Assembly (NCBI GenBank): GCA_963582935.1
Contig: CAUZSH010000052.1
Location: forward strand, 1-14,851
Length of the DNA stretch: 14,851 nt
Source: CAUZSH01 sp963582935
Lineage (GTDB): Bacteria > Pseudomonadota > Gammaproteobacteria > Francisellales > Francisellaceae
Direction: 5' to 3'
The notes beneath the pieces were generated by a model, which did not search any database, was not told the DNA's origin, and was given only the letters and a program-made list of their open reading frames with translations. Of the stretch, positions 1-6,452 are shown in pieces (position 1 is the first letter of the stretch; each line of letters opens with the position of its first letter). The position numbers and the translations under genes are program-made.

Positions 1-23
1 GCCAGGATCAAACTCTTCAGTTT
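1..23 (-). rRNA. rrs: 16S ribosomal RNA, 5' end only
   Basis: The reverse complement of the first bases reads AAACTGAAGAGTTTGATCC and then TGGC, the universally conserved 5' end of bacterial 16S rRNA and the site of the 27F-type primer. The mature 5' base is placed at about position 23 by alignment with the E. coli start AAATTGAAGAG. The rest of the gene lies to the left of the window, so the rRNA operon is transcribed leftward, downstream of recR. The identification is certain; the exact 5' base is uncertain by a few nucleotides. Confidence 0.97.
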
Positions 24-88
24 AATCTCTAACTTATTACTTACTCAAAGTCTTCTTAATTTAAACTTTCGTTTACAGTTAAATTCTC

Positions 89-101
89 TTGTTAAATATC
101 A
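89..101 (-). promoter_or_regulatory. boxA-like rRNA antitermination site in the rrn leader
   Basis: On the minus strand the leader contains TGATATTTAACAA, which matches 11 of 13 bases of the E. coli rrn boxA region TGCTCTTTAACAA. It lies between the rrn promoter and the 16S start, where NusB/S10 antitermination sites are found. The position and the conserved TTTAACAA core support the call. The two mismatches fall in the CTC part that helps NusB binding, so strength may be reduced. Confidence 0.6.
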
Positions 102-136
102 TAACGCCACAACCATTCTTGTGAACGTGAATAAGG

Positions 137-164
137 ATTATAGCGCCAAAATACTTGTTGTCAA
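137..164 (-). promoter_or_regulatory. rRNA operon promoter
   Basis: The minus strand shows a perfect -35 TTGACA (159-164) and a perfect -10 TATAAT (137-142) separated by 16 bp, the same short spacer used by E. coli rrn P1 promoters. An AT-rich stretch with A and T tracts lies just upstream (165-190), where an UP element would sit. Transcription should start near position 130, giving a leader of about 107 nt. The bases after the -10 (CCTTATT) are not GC-rich, unlike the usual stringent-control discriminator. Only one promoter of this quality is seen. Confidence 0.88.
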
Positions 165-192
165 ACAATTTGTTCAGCAAATTTCATCAATT

Positions 193-214
193 TAGACACT
201 GCCGCCATTGTCTA
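193..214. repeat. inverted repeat between recR and the rrn promoter
   Basis: TAGACA (193-198) and TGTCTA (209-214) are perfect 6-bp arms around a 10-base GC-rich centre (CTGCCGCCAT). It lies about 85 bases after the recR stop and about 30 bases upstream of the rrn -35. No T run follows on either strand, so it is not a standard intrinsic terminator. It could be an operator or a weak hairpin limiting read-through; chance occurrence is also possible. The remainder of 165-298 shows nothing else I can identify. Confidence 0.3.
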
Positions 215-298
215 TTAAAGAGGACTCATCATTCGATTAAAACCTTTTAATTACATGTAGTTGTACAAATAACCACCTTGAAGAACGGATGCATTTAT

Positions 299-892
299 TT
301 AAATGTCTGCGCGGAATGAAAAAGCATGGAAAAGTGTTTGTTGATCCAAATACTCCAGCTCCCCTCCAAAAGGGACACCATAAGCTATTCGAGTGATTTT
401 TTGGTCACCATTTTTAAACATTTCTGCAATAAAGTGAGCGGTTGCATCTCCTTCAACCGTCGGGCTAATTGCCAACACAAGCTCCTTAGACTCTTGCGCC
501 ATTTCTTGCAGTAGTGGCAATTTTAGTTCTGTGGGACCAATACCATCTAACGGCGAAATCTTACCATTAAGGATAAAATAGCGTCCCCGATATGCCATAG
601 ACTCTTCAATTGCCATCATATCCAAAGGAGACTCGACAACACACAGCAGCCCATTATCTCGCTTAAGGTCCGTACAAATACTACAAATTTCTGAGTCCCA
701 TAACAGTTGGCATTTTCGACAATATTCAACCTTATCTAGCGCATCAGCAATCGCTACCTGAATATTTGCAGCGGCATCCCGATCTTTATCCAACAAATGT
801 AACGCGAGTCGTTGTGCTGACTTACGCCCAATGCCAGGCATCGCTTTCAATGCCTGTATAAGTCTGAGTGTTGTTGGAGAAAAAGCATTCAT
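299..892 (-). CDS. recR: recombination protein RecR
   Basis: RecR is the Toprim-fold partner of RecO and RecF. It forms a ring-shaped clamp on DNA and helps load RecA at single-strand gaps. The 197-residue product has the usual family length. It shows an N-terminal helix-hairpin-helix (PGIGRKSAQRLA, about 19-30), a four-cysteine zinc finger (C58, C61, C70, C73) and a Toprim domain from about residue 81 (VVESPLDMMAIEES, then SPTVEGDATAHFI). Its ATG overlaps the ybaB stop by one base (TAATG), which implies translational coupling. ybaB-recR is a widespread pair, but the usual upstream partner dnaX is absent; murG is there instead. The 16S rRNA gene follows on the same strand with no clear terminator between. 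Confidence 0.97.
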   Translation of the reverse strand: MNAFSPTTLRLIQALKAMPGIGRKSAQRLALHLLDKDRDAAANIQVAIADALDKVEYCRKCQLLWDSEICSICTDLKRDNGLLCVVESPLDMMAIEESMAYRGRYFILNGKISPLDGIGPTELKLPLLQEMAQESKELVLAISPTVEGDATAHFIAEMFKNGDQKITRIAYGVPFGGELEYLDQQTLFHAFSFRADI

Positions 893-1215
893 TAGAATGG
901 TAATTTAAACCCTGCTGGAAGACCCATTCCTGCCGTCATATCACCCATTTTTCCTTGAGAAGCTGCTTCTACTTTACGAACGGCATCATTAATCGCCGCA
1001 GCGATTAGATCTTCCAAAATTTCTTTATCTTCCGTCATTAAAGAATCATCAATGCTTACACGCTTAATATCATGCTTTCCTGTCATGATGATTTTAACTA
1101 GCCCAGCCCCAGACTCACCATGAACTTCCATATTCACAAGATCATCTTGCATTTTCTTCATTTTTTCTTGTACTTTTTGCGCCTGTTGCATCAGGTTACC
1201 TAAATTATCTTTCAT
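892..1215 (-). CDS. ybaB: YbaB/EbfC family nucleoid-associated protein
   Basis: This 107-residue protein belongs to the YbaB/EbfC family of small dimeric DNA-binding proteins linked to nucleoid structure and recombination. Family marks are the N-terminal helix rich in Q and K (NLMQQAQKVQEKMKKMQDDL), the GESGAGLVKIIMTG strand region, ISIDDSLM-like spacing and the C-terminal GMGLPAGFKLPF tail. The ATG is preceded on the minus strand by AAGGA about ten bases upstream. The stop codon overlaps the recR start by one base. The 81-bp gap to murG holds no visible terminator, so murG, ybaB and recR may share a transcript. Confidence 0.95.
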   Translation of the reverse strand: MKDNLGNLMQQAQKVQEKMKKMQDDLVNMEVHGESGAGLVKIIMTGKHDIKRVSIDDSLMTEDKEILEDLIAAAINDAVRKVEAASQGKMGDMTAGMGLPAGFKLPF

Positions 1216-1296
1216 CTTTACTCGTCCTTATTTCAATTTTTTAATTAAACAAATTAAATTAGAAAACAGCTTATATTTATTACGGCTTAAAATCAA

Positions 1297-2388
1297 TCAA
1301 ATTGCTTCTTTGACGATACTCAGCACCTTTTCAACCGAATCAGTCATTGCGACACCTTTTGCATGTGATGATTGTTCAGACAATGCCGCCCGATCCAAAT
1401 CCCAGGCTCGAATAAATGCAGACAATCTCTCAGGCGAAAAATTTTCTTGTCGAATGCAGCTCGCAGCTTTTGCCCTCACTAGGACTTGGGCATTATGAAA
1501 TTGATGATCATCTACTGCATGGGGATAGGGGACAAAAATAGCAGGAAGCCCAACTGCCGCCACCTCAGAGACAGTAGAGGCGCCAGACCGACAAATAACG
1601 ACATCTGCCCAAGCATAAGCTTCTGATATTTTTTTAATGAAGGGCGTGACTTCTGCTATAACACTTGAAGATTCATAATTTTCTTGGGCATTTTCAAATA
1701 ACTTATCACCACTTTGATGCCACACATTAGGACGAGCTAATTCTGGAATAAGTGCAATTGCCTTGGGCACAATATCATTCAATATTTGCGCCCCAAGACT
1801 GCCGCCTAGCACAAGCACATTTAGCTTAAGTTGGTTAAAATCTCGCACCTGATGACCCACTGCCAAAATATTACTTCTAATTGGGTTCCCAACGACTGTG
1901 GTTTTTTTCTGTGAAAAGTCTGAGCTTGGAAAGGCACACATGATATGTTTGGCAATTTTAGCTAAATAGCGATTTGTCATGCCTGCTTTTGCATTTTGCT
2001 CATGAATTAGCACAGGTTTAAACATCAGCCTCGCCGCCAATGCCCCAGGTCCAGAGGCATAGCCTCCAAAGCCGATCACCAAATCTACTTGGCGCTTTCT
2101 TAGAAATGTAAAAGACTGCACAATCGCCTTTAACAACAGCAAAGGAAACATTAACTTTGCAAGCTTAGATTTTTTACGAATACCTTTGATACTAATATAG
2201 TCTATAGGAAATTCACTTGGCACAATCTGTGCCTCAATACCTACTTCTGTACCTAGCCAAGAAATAGTAGCCCCTTCCTGTTTCAATGCTCTAGCAACCG
2301 CTAATGCTGGGAAAACGTGCCCACCAGTTCCACCTGCCATCATCACAATGTTTACACTCTTAAATTGTGTTTTACATGAGCTTTGCAT
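1297..2388 (-). CDS. murG: UDP-GlcNAc:undecaprenyl-PP-MurNAc-pentapeptide GlcNAc transferase MurG
   Basis: MurG converts lipid I to lipid II at the inner face of the cytoplasmic membrane in peptidoglycan synthesis. The 363-residue protein carries the family motifs: the GGTGGHVFPA loop (residues 19-28), GGYASGPG (about 108-115), HEQN (129-132), GGSLGA (195-200), the CRSGASTVSE donor site (266-275) and DDHQFHNA (293-300). The ATG at 2388 has AAGGA seven bases upstream, which supports this start over the internal methionines 16 and 17. That start gives about ten extra N-terminal residues compared with many homologues. The space between the Shine-Dalgarno and the ATG is a TA dinucleotide run. murG is normally inside the mraY-ftsW-murC cell-wall cluster; here it stands outside it, divergent from purD and followed by ybaB-recR. 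Confidence 0.97.
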   Translation of the reverse strand: MQSSCKTQFKSVNIVMMAGGTGGHVFPALAVARALKQEGATISWLGTEVGIEAQIVPSEFPIDYISIKGIRKKSKLAKLMFPLLLLKAIVQSFTFLRKRQVDLVIGFGGYASGPGALAARLMFKPVLIHEQNAKAGMTNRYLAKIAKHIMCAFPSSDFSQKKTTVVGNPIRSNILAVGHQVRDFNQLKLNVLVLGGSLGAQILNDIVPKAIALIPELARPNVWHQSGDKLFENAQENYESSSVIAEVTPFIKKISEAYAWADVVICRSGASTVSEVAAVGLPAIFVPYPHAVDDHQFHNAQVLVRAKAASCIRQENFSPERLSAFIRAWDLDRAALSEQSSHAKGVAMTDSVEKVLSIVKEAI

Positions 2389-2472
2389 ATATATATCCTT
2401 TCACAAAAATGTAATTATCTCATAAACTGTTTGCAGTCTATTCTTCACACGAAAAAAAATCGAGGGTTACGC

Positions 2473-3744
2473 ATGAAAGTTTTGATTATTGGCAATGGGG
2501 GGCGAGAACATGCTTTTGCATGGAAAGTTGCCCAATCTAGCAAAGTGACACATGTTTATGTCGCCCCAGGAAATGCGGGCACTGAACGAGAAAATAAAGT
2601 TTCTAATATCAATATTGGCGTGACTGAAATTGAAAAATTAATACAGTTTGCCAAAGAAAATAAAATCGCCCTAACCATTGTAGGCCCTGAACTTCCGCTT
2701 AGCCTCGGCATTGTTGATAAGTTTGATGCCCACCATTTACCCTGCCTTGGTCCCGTGCAAAAAGCAGCTCGGCTGGAATCCTCAAAAGCTTTTAGTAAAG
2801 ATTTCATGAAGCAACATGGCATTCCAACAGCCACTTATGAAAACTTTACAGAGATAAGACCCGCATTAGATTACTTACAAAGCCAAAGCTTCCCCATTGT
2901 CATTAAGGCAAGTGGCCTTGCCGCGGGGAAAGGCGTGATTATTGCAGAAGCTTATACTCAAGCCGAGGAAGCCGTAAAAGACATGCTATCAGGAAATCGT
3001 TTTGGCAATGCAGGATCCGAAGTGGTTATCGAAGAGTTTTTAGTGGGCGAAGAAGCGAGTTTTATTGTGCTTTGTGATGGAGAAACGGCCCTACCTATGG
3101 CAACCTCACAAGACCACAAAGCGCGAGATGATGGCGACAAAGGACCCAATACTGGCGGAATGGGCGCTTACTCCCCAGCACCTGTTGTAAATCAGGCTAT
3201 CCATGACGAAGTCATGAAAACCATCATAAACCCCGTACTTAAAGGAATGAAAGAGGACGGATCACCATACAAAGGATTCCTATATGCCGGTTTAATGATT
3301 GCCCCGAATGGAAAGGTTAAAACGCTTGAATATAACTGTCGTTTTGGCGACCCTGAAACACAACCTATTATGATGCGTATGGAATCAGACTTAGTTGAAC
3401 TCGCTCTTGCTGCCATTGAAGGAAACCTTAAAGGGATGGAAACGCATTGGTCTTCTCAGGCAGCGTTAGGAGTTGTGCTAGCAACGAAAGGCTATCCTGA
3501 GCAATACCCCACAGGAGAAATAATTACGGGTTTAGATAGCGATGATGGAAAAAGGAATAAAATATTCCATGCAGGCACAAAATCCATTGACAACACCATC
3601 CTGACAAATGGCGGACGCGTGTTATGTGCAACCGCACTTGGCGACAGTATTAAGGATGCCTACAAAAATGCTTATGCACTCACTTTTGAAATCAGCTGGA
3701 AAAGCAAATATATTCGCACAGATATTGGCAAAAAAGCTTTTTAA
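2473..3744 (+). CDS. purD: phosphoribosylamine-glycine ligase (GAR synthetase) PurD
   Basis: PurD joins 5-phosphoribosylamine and glycine using ATP, the second step of de novo purine synthesis, in the cytosol. The 423-residue length fits (E. coli has about 429). Visible motifs are GNGGREHA (7-14), the ATP-grasp loop SGLAAGKGV (147-155), the EEF-VGEEASF segment (187-197), DHKARDDGDKGPNTGGMGAYSP (214-235) and the metal-binding YNCRFGDPETQ (287-298). The frame is open upstream to 2383, but the true ATG is 2473: it has GAGGG six bases upstream, and the family N-terminus MKVLIIGNGG begins there. It is divergent from murG (84 bp between starts), with no convincing PurR box in the gap. Its TAA shares bases with the stop of the convergent lipoprotein gene. 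It stands alone, without purH beside it. Confidence 0.97.
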   Translation: MKVLIIGNGGREHAFAWKVAQSSKVTHVYVAPGNAGTERENKVSNINIGVTEIEKLIQFAKENKIALTIVGPELPLSLGIVDKFDAHHLPCLGPVQKAARLESSKAFSKDFMKQHGIPTATYENFTEIRPALDYLQSQSFPIVIKASGLAAGKGVIIAEAYTQAEEAVKDMLSGNRFGNAGSEVVIEEFLVGEEASFIVLCDGETALPMATSQDHKARDDGDKGPNTGGMGAYSPAPVVNQAIHDEVMKTIINPVLKGMKEDGSPYKGFLYAGLMIAPNGKVKTLEYNCRFGDPETQPIMMRMESDLVELALAAIEGNLKGMETHWSSQAALGVVLATKGYPEQYPTGEIITGLDSDDGKRNKIFHAGTKSIDNTILTNGGRVLCATALGDSIKDAYKNAYALTFEISWKSKYIRTDIGKKAF

Positions 3745-4340
3745 AGTGGGTTTATTTTGTCCACCACGGTACTTCCAACAGACTGCAAAGGACCTAGTGG
3801 CGTACTATCAGTGACAAATTTTTCCCTCTGAGGCAATCCAGACCAAAGCTTATAAACCACAACTTTATCGTTAATAATAAATATTGCTTCAAAAACCCAA
3901 CCTTTCACGTGTGTTTTTCGATGAAACCCAGCCACATCTAAAACAACATTTCCCACACGTTTCTCATGATCAAAGCCTGTATTTGCCACATAAGCAATAC
4001 ACAGCTCTAGCACCTTTAGACACTCATGCACTAACTTTGGAAGCTGAGCACCAGAATGTCGAGGGTCAAAGCGATTTCGAACTTTAAGGTAATTTTCAAT
4101 GGTTATATTTGGTTGTGTATAAGGATCATATCCGATCACCTTTAACTCTTCGACTGTCGTTGTGCCGGGCACAACTTTATTATAAGCCACTTGCGCATCT
4201 TTAAAATTATCCCAACTAGAAACGGTGTGTGTTTTTTTACTCGGCAACAAAAACGTACAACCAACCAGTGTTACCATTATAAGCAACAACAATAGCGTCG
4301 CCACGATCATGAACACCTGTGTTGCACTATATAATTTCAT
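3741..4340 (-). CDS. putative outer-membrane lipoprotein of unknown function
   Basis: I do not recognise the family. The 199-residue product starts with a lipoprotein signal peptide: MKL, a long hydrophobic stretch, then the lipobox LVGC with the acylated cysteine at residue 28. The next residue is Thr, not Asp, which suggests sorting to the outer membrane. The mature part contains VVPGTTTVEELKVIGYDP (around 57-74) and a late WVFEAIFIINDKVVVYKLW strand. These recall the PGMT...LG.P and strand pattern of BamE-like small lipoproteins, but that is only a resemblance. The start is set by AGGAGG (4346-4351) five bases before the ATG at 4340; a GTG six bases further upstream overlaps that Shine-Dalgarno and is rejected. 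The gene ends by overlapping the purD stop by four bases. Confidence 0.75.
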   Translation of the reverse strand: MKLYSATQVFMIVATLLLLLIMVTLVGCTFLLPSKKTHTVSSWDNFKDAQVAYNKVVPGTTTVEELKVIGYDPYTQPNITIENYLKVRNRFDPRHSGAQLPKLVHECLKVLELCIAYVANTGFDHEKRVGNVVLDVAGFHRKTHVKGWVFEAIFIINDKVVVYKLWSGLPQREKFVTDSTPLGPLQSVGSTVVDKINPL

Positions 4341-4362
4341 CCACACCTCCTATTTATCCATA

Positions 4363-4389
4363 AGTGTAGCACAATTTATGTAACATCAA
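4363..4389 (-). promoter_or_regulatory. possible promoter for the lipoprotein gene
   Basis: On the minus strand an extended -10 TGCTACACT (TACACT at 4363-4368) lies 15 bp after TTGATG (4384-4389). The TG extension and the position just upstream of the AGGAGG site argue for it. The short spacer and the four-of-six matches in each hexamer argue against it. Confidence 0.3.
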
Positions 4390-4399
4390 TGACATTCTA

Positions 4400-4422
4400 A
4401 AATAAGATATAAAATCTTATTT
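4400..4422. repeat. 9-bp perfect inverted repeat in a divergent intergenic region
   Basis: AAATAAGAT (4400-4408) and ATCTTATTT (4414-4422) are perfect 9-bp arms around ATAAA. The site is between the divergent lipoprotein and HAD genes, where a regulator acting on one or both promoters would bind. It could be an operator or an AT-rich hairpin. No known consensus is matched convincingly. The rest of 4341-4569 holds only the promoter-like elements listed separately. Confidence 0.4.
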
Positions 4423-4528
4423 CATAACAATCAAACAGTTAAAACATGGGATCCAACAGAATAAAGTTAGTTTATTGCCGCATAAAAGCCTCAAAACATA
4501 GCTTTTGTACATCTGCAAGAAAAGCAAG

Positions 4529-4534
4529 TATAAT
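4529..4534 (+). promoter_or_regulatory. -10 element for the HAD hydrolase gene
   Basis: A perfect TATAAT sits at 4529-4534. A weak -35 candidate, TTGTAC (4505-4510), lies 18 bp upstream. Transcription would start near 4541, leaving a leader of about 29 nt in which no Shine-Dalgarno is evident before the ATG at 4570. Confidence 0.5.
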
Positions 4535-4569
4535 GCCGCACAATAGGCCATAGACTAACAACAGCAAAC

Positions 4570-5235
4570 ATGAAGCATTTTGACACCCTTATTTTTGATT
4601 TAGACAATACTCTTTATCAACAAGCATCTAACTTTTTTGTACTTATTGAAAATAAAATGAATCAATATATCCAAACAAAACTTCAGATTTCAATCACTGA
4701 AGCGGCAAAGCTCAGACATGAATACTATGTCACCTATAAAACCACGCTTAATGGGCTTTTAAAACATCACAAAAACATTGATCCCCTTGAGTTTTTGGAT
4801 TTTGTTCACGATGTGCCTTTGCAACAAATTTCAGCCAACCCTAAACTCCGGCAGACGCTCTCAGAATTTTCTCAACAAAAAATTATTTTTACCAACAGCT
4901 CTGTCAGCCACGCCCAAAGAATACTTAATCATTTAGAACTTGATACCATTTTTGATGGTATCGTGGCAATCGACACCATGAATTTCATCCCAAAGCCTCA
5001 TGATTATGCCTATGAAGCATTATGCTCTAGCCACAATATTAACCCCAATAAAAGCCTTTATTTTGAAGACTTATCTGAAAATTTATTACCCGCCGCCAGA
5101 CTTGGTATGACAACAGTACTGATTGAGAATAAGTGCCCCAAAGCGATGAAACATGCGAATCACAAGGATATACACTATAAAGCTAATTCTGTTCAGGAAT
5201 TTTTTGATACCGTATACACGCAAGAGAAAAAATAA
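4570..5235 (+). CDS. HAD-family hydrolase, pyrimidine 5'-nucleotidase type
   Basis: This 221-residue cytosolic protein is a haloacid-dehalogenase phosphatase of the Sdt1-like pyrimidine 5'-nucleotidase subfamily, expected to dephosphorylate UMP, CMP or similar nucleotides. HAD motif I is FDLDNTLY with nucleophile D10 and acid/base D12. Motif II is IIFTNSS with T108. Motif III is K142 in FIPKPHDYAYE. Motif IV is YFEDLSENL with E166 and D167. The helical cap between motifs I and II (about 17-100) and the residues YEALC after the lysine fit this subfamily. In many proteobacteria a relative sits next to argB; that context is absent here. The start has a promoter-like -10 but no obvious ribosome-binding site. 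The exact substrate is inferred. Confidence 0.85.
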   Translation: MKHFDTLIFDLDNTLYQQASNFFVLIENKMNQYIQTKLQISITEAAKLRHEYYVTYKTTLNGLLKHHKNIDPLEFLDFVHDVPLQQISANPKLRQTLSEFSQQKIIFTNSSVSHAQRILNHLELDTIFDGIVAIDTMNFIPKPHDYAYEALCSSHNINPNKSLYFEDLSENLLPAARLGMTTVLIENKCPKAMKHANHKDIHYKANSVQEFFDTVYTQEKK

Positions 5236-5323
5236 TTTACTAAAGTGCCTTCAATTTAAGAAATCCTTAACATTCATCTGGTTATATGGGTTTGCTGAAT
5301 AACAAACTACACAGAGGCCTATT

Positions 5324-5923
5324 ATGAAAAAAGTACTTGCATCTCTTGCCATCCTATCCGTCACGCCCATGGCGTTCGCCGCAAACTTGGCCTTTTACAG
5401 CCAACCAAATACGGATAGCCAGATAATCGGAAAAGTAACGCCTCAGAACCAAGCACAATTTATCGAAATCATTCAAGGAAAAAATAACTGGATCAAAGTT
5501 GCCGACAAAAAAACAGGTAATGTTGGATGGGTAAATAAAACTCAAATTCAAGCTTCCAATAATAATGACAAGACAAATGAGCTTAATCAAGCGTTGGACC
5601 AAGTGAATCAGGAACAACAGCAAGCGATCTTAGCTCAAAAACAATTTAATGTGGCTTTTGCAAATACCATGCAGCAGCTCAAGCAAAAACGAGTAGCCCT
5701 GCAAATGGAACTTCAACAGACCTCGATGCAAACTGATACAAAGATAAAGCACCCTTCCCACACACAAGCGATGCAAAACCCCATTGTCTTCAAACAAACC
5801 ATCATTTCATACAATGGTGGAAACGATGCACTCATCACCAAGGCTTGGATGAGTCAAGATGGGCAAAAGCACATGAAAAAATATGAAGTCCCTGTGACCA
5901 AACAGGCAGCACAAACGAGCTAA
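5324..5923 (+). CDS. periplasmic SH3-domain protein with coiled coil
   Basis: The 199-residue protein has a clear Sec signal peptide (MKKVLASLAILSVTPMAFA, cleavage after about residue 19). A bacterial SH3 domain follows (about 20-76: FYSQPNTDSQIIGKV, then NNWIKVADKKTGNVGWVNKTQI). After it comes a Gln-rich helical region predicted to be a coiled coil (about 84-135) and a polar tail. Bacterial SH3 domains often bind cell-wall peptides. The layout of signal, SH3 and coiled coil recalls YgiM-type proteins, but no C-terminal membrane helix is present. AGAGG lies six bases before the ATG. It follows the HAD gene after 88 bp and converges on usp with 17 bp between the stops. Specific function unknown. 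Confidence 0.8.
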   Translation: MKKVLASLAILSVTPMAFAANLAFYSQPNTDSQIIGKVTPQNQAQFIEIIQGKNNWIKVADKKTGNVGWVNKTQIQASNNNDKTNELNQALDQVNQEQQQAILAQKQFNVAFANTMQQLKQKRVALQMELQQTSMQTDTKIKHPSHTQAMQNPIVFKQTIISYNGGNDALITKAWMSQDGQKHMKKYEVPVTKQAAQTS

Positions 5924-5940
5924 AGGTCGATTTCAATTAA

Positions 5941-6360
5941 CTAGTCACGAAGCACAATCACATCACATTTGGCTTCGTTGACAATATTGTCTTCTGTGGA
6001 CAGCATTCTGGCAAAAATATTATGGGTTTGACCGTTTAGCATAATCACGTCAACCTTCAACTCTTCGGCTTGATCCAAAATAGCACTCGTTACCTGCCCT
6101 ATAGAAATAGTTGCATTATCGCTTGGAATACCAACAGACTTAAGCAAGGCATCCAGCTTCTCGCGAGCAGTATCCACCAAACTCAACTCTACCTGCGAGT
6201 CCACTGCAGCAAAACCATAGGTTGAAGTAATATTTTTAACCACGTGTATAATATAAACTTTCGCACCAAATTTCTCAGCAAACTCATTGACGCGCGTTAA
6301 TGCAGGCTTGCAACTGTCATCCAAATTCGTTGCGTACAATATGCTCTTATAATTCAACAT
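5941..6360 (-). CDS. universal stress protein, UspA type
   Basis: A single Usp domain of 139 residues. It shows the N-terminal strand YKSILYATNLDDSCKPALTRVNEFAEKFGAKVYIIHVV, the central DVIMLNGQTHNIFARMLSTEDNIVNEAKCDVIVLRD and the usual family length. The ATP-binding signature G-2x-G-9x-G(S/T) of MJ0577-like members is missing. The NGQTHN...LS...N pattern is instead like the non-ATP-binding E. coli UspA class (cytosolic, induced on growth arrest). It has its own promoter in the 92-bp gap to the BOF gene, so it is likely transcribed alone. An AAAGG motif precedes the ATG by about nine bases. Which stress it answers cannot be read from the sequence. Confidence 0.9.
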   Translation of the reverse strand: MLNYKSILYATNLDDSCKPALTRVNEFAEKFGAKVYIIHVVKNITSTYGFAAVDSQVELSLVDTAREKLDALLKSVGIPSDNATISIGQVTSAILDQAEELKVDVIMLNGQTHNIFARMLSTEDNIVNEAKCDVIVLRD

Positions 6361-6399
6361 TTTATCTGCCTTTGTTTCTATTATGATGTTTGTAATTTA

Positions 6400-6428
6400 T
6401 TTATAGCATGGTATTTAAAATATCTCAA
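6400..6428 (-). promoter_or_regulatory. promoter of the usp gene
   Basis: The minus strand carries -35 TTGAGA (6423-6428), a 17-bp spacer and -10 TATAAA (6400-6405), preceded by TGC as an extended -10. Each hexamer matches consensus at five of six positions. Transcription should start near 6393, giving a leader of about 33 nt. TCTCAACT, which contains the -35, recurs as a direct repeat at 6451-6458 on the plus strand. Confidence 0.7.
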
Positions 6429-6452
6429 CTTATCCTCTATTTTGTTTTGTTC

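Noticed and set aside
2415..2450. PurR-like box between murG and purD (GCAAAC...GTTTAT on the minus strand)
   Set aside because: The half-sites are one base too far apart and the second half is degenerate, so it does not fit the PurR consensus.
2383..2472. 30-residue N-terminal extension of PurD in the open frame
   Set aside because: No homologue-like sequence, no ribosome-binding site at 2383, and a good Shine-Dalgarno plus conserved MKVLIIGNGG at 2473.
2556..3416. Three minus-strand frames of 63 to 92 codons inside purD
   Set aside because: They run against conserved ATP-grasp motifs, with Ser/Ala-rich composition typical of antisense shadows.
4344..4346. GTG start for the lipoprotein gene
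   Set aside because: It overlaps the AGGAGG Shine-Dalgarno; the ATG six bases downstream is correctly spaced.
4484..4506. AAAAGC...GCTTTT inverted repeat as a terminator upstream of the HAD gene
   Set aside because: The 6-bp AT-rich stem with an 11-base loop lies between divergent genes, where no terminator is needed on the plus strand.
5354..5623. 89-codon minus-strand frame opposite the SH3 gene
   Set aside because: It overlaps a signal peptide and SH3 domain that are clearly coding on the plus strand.
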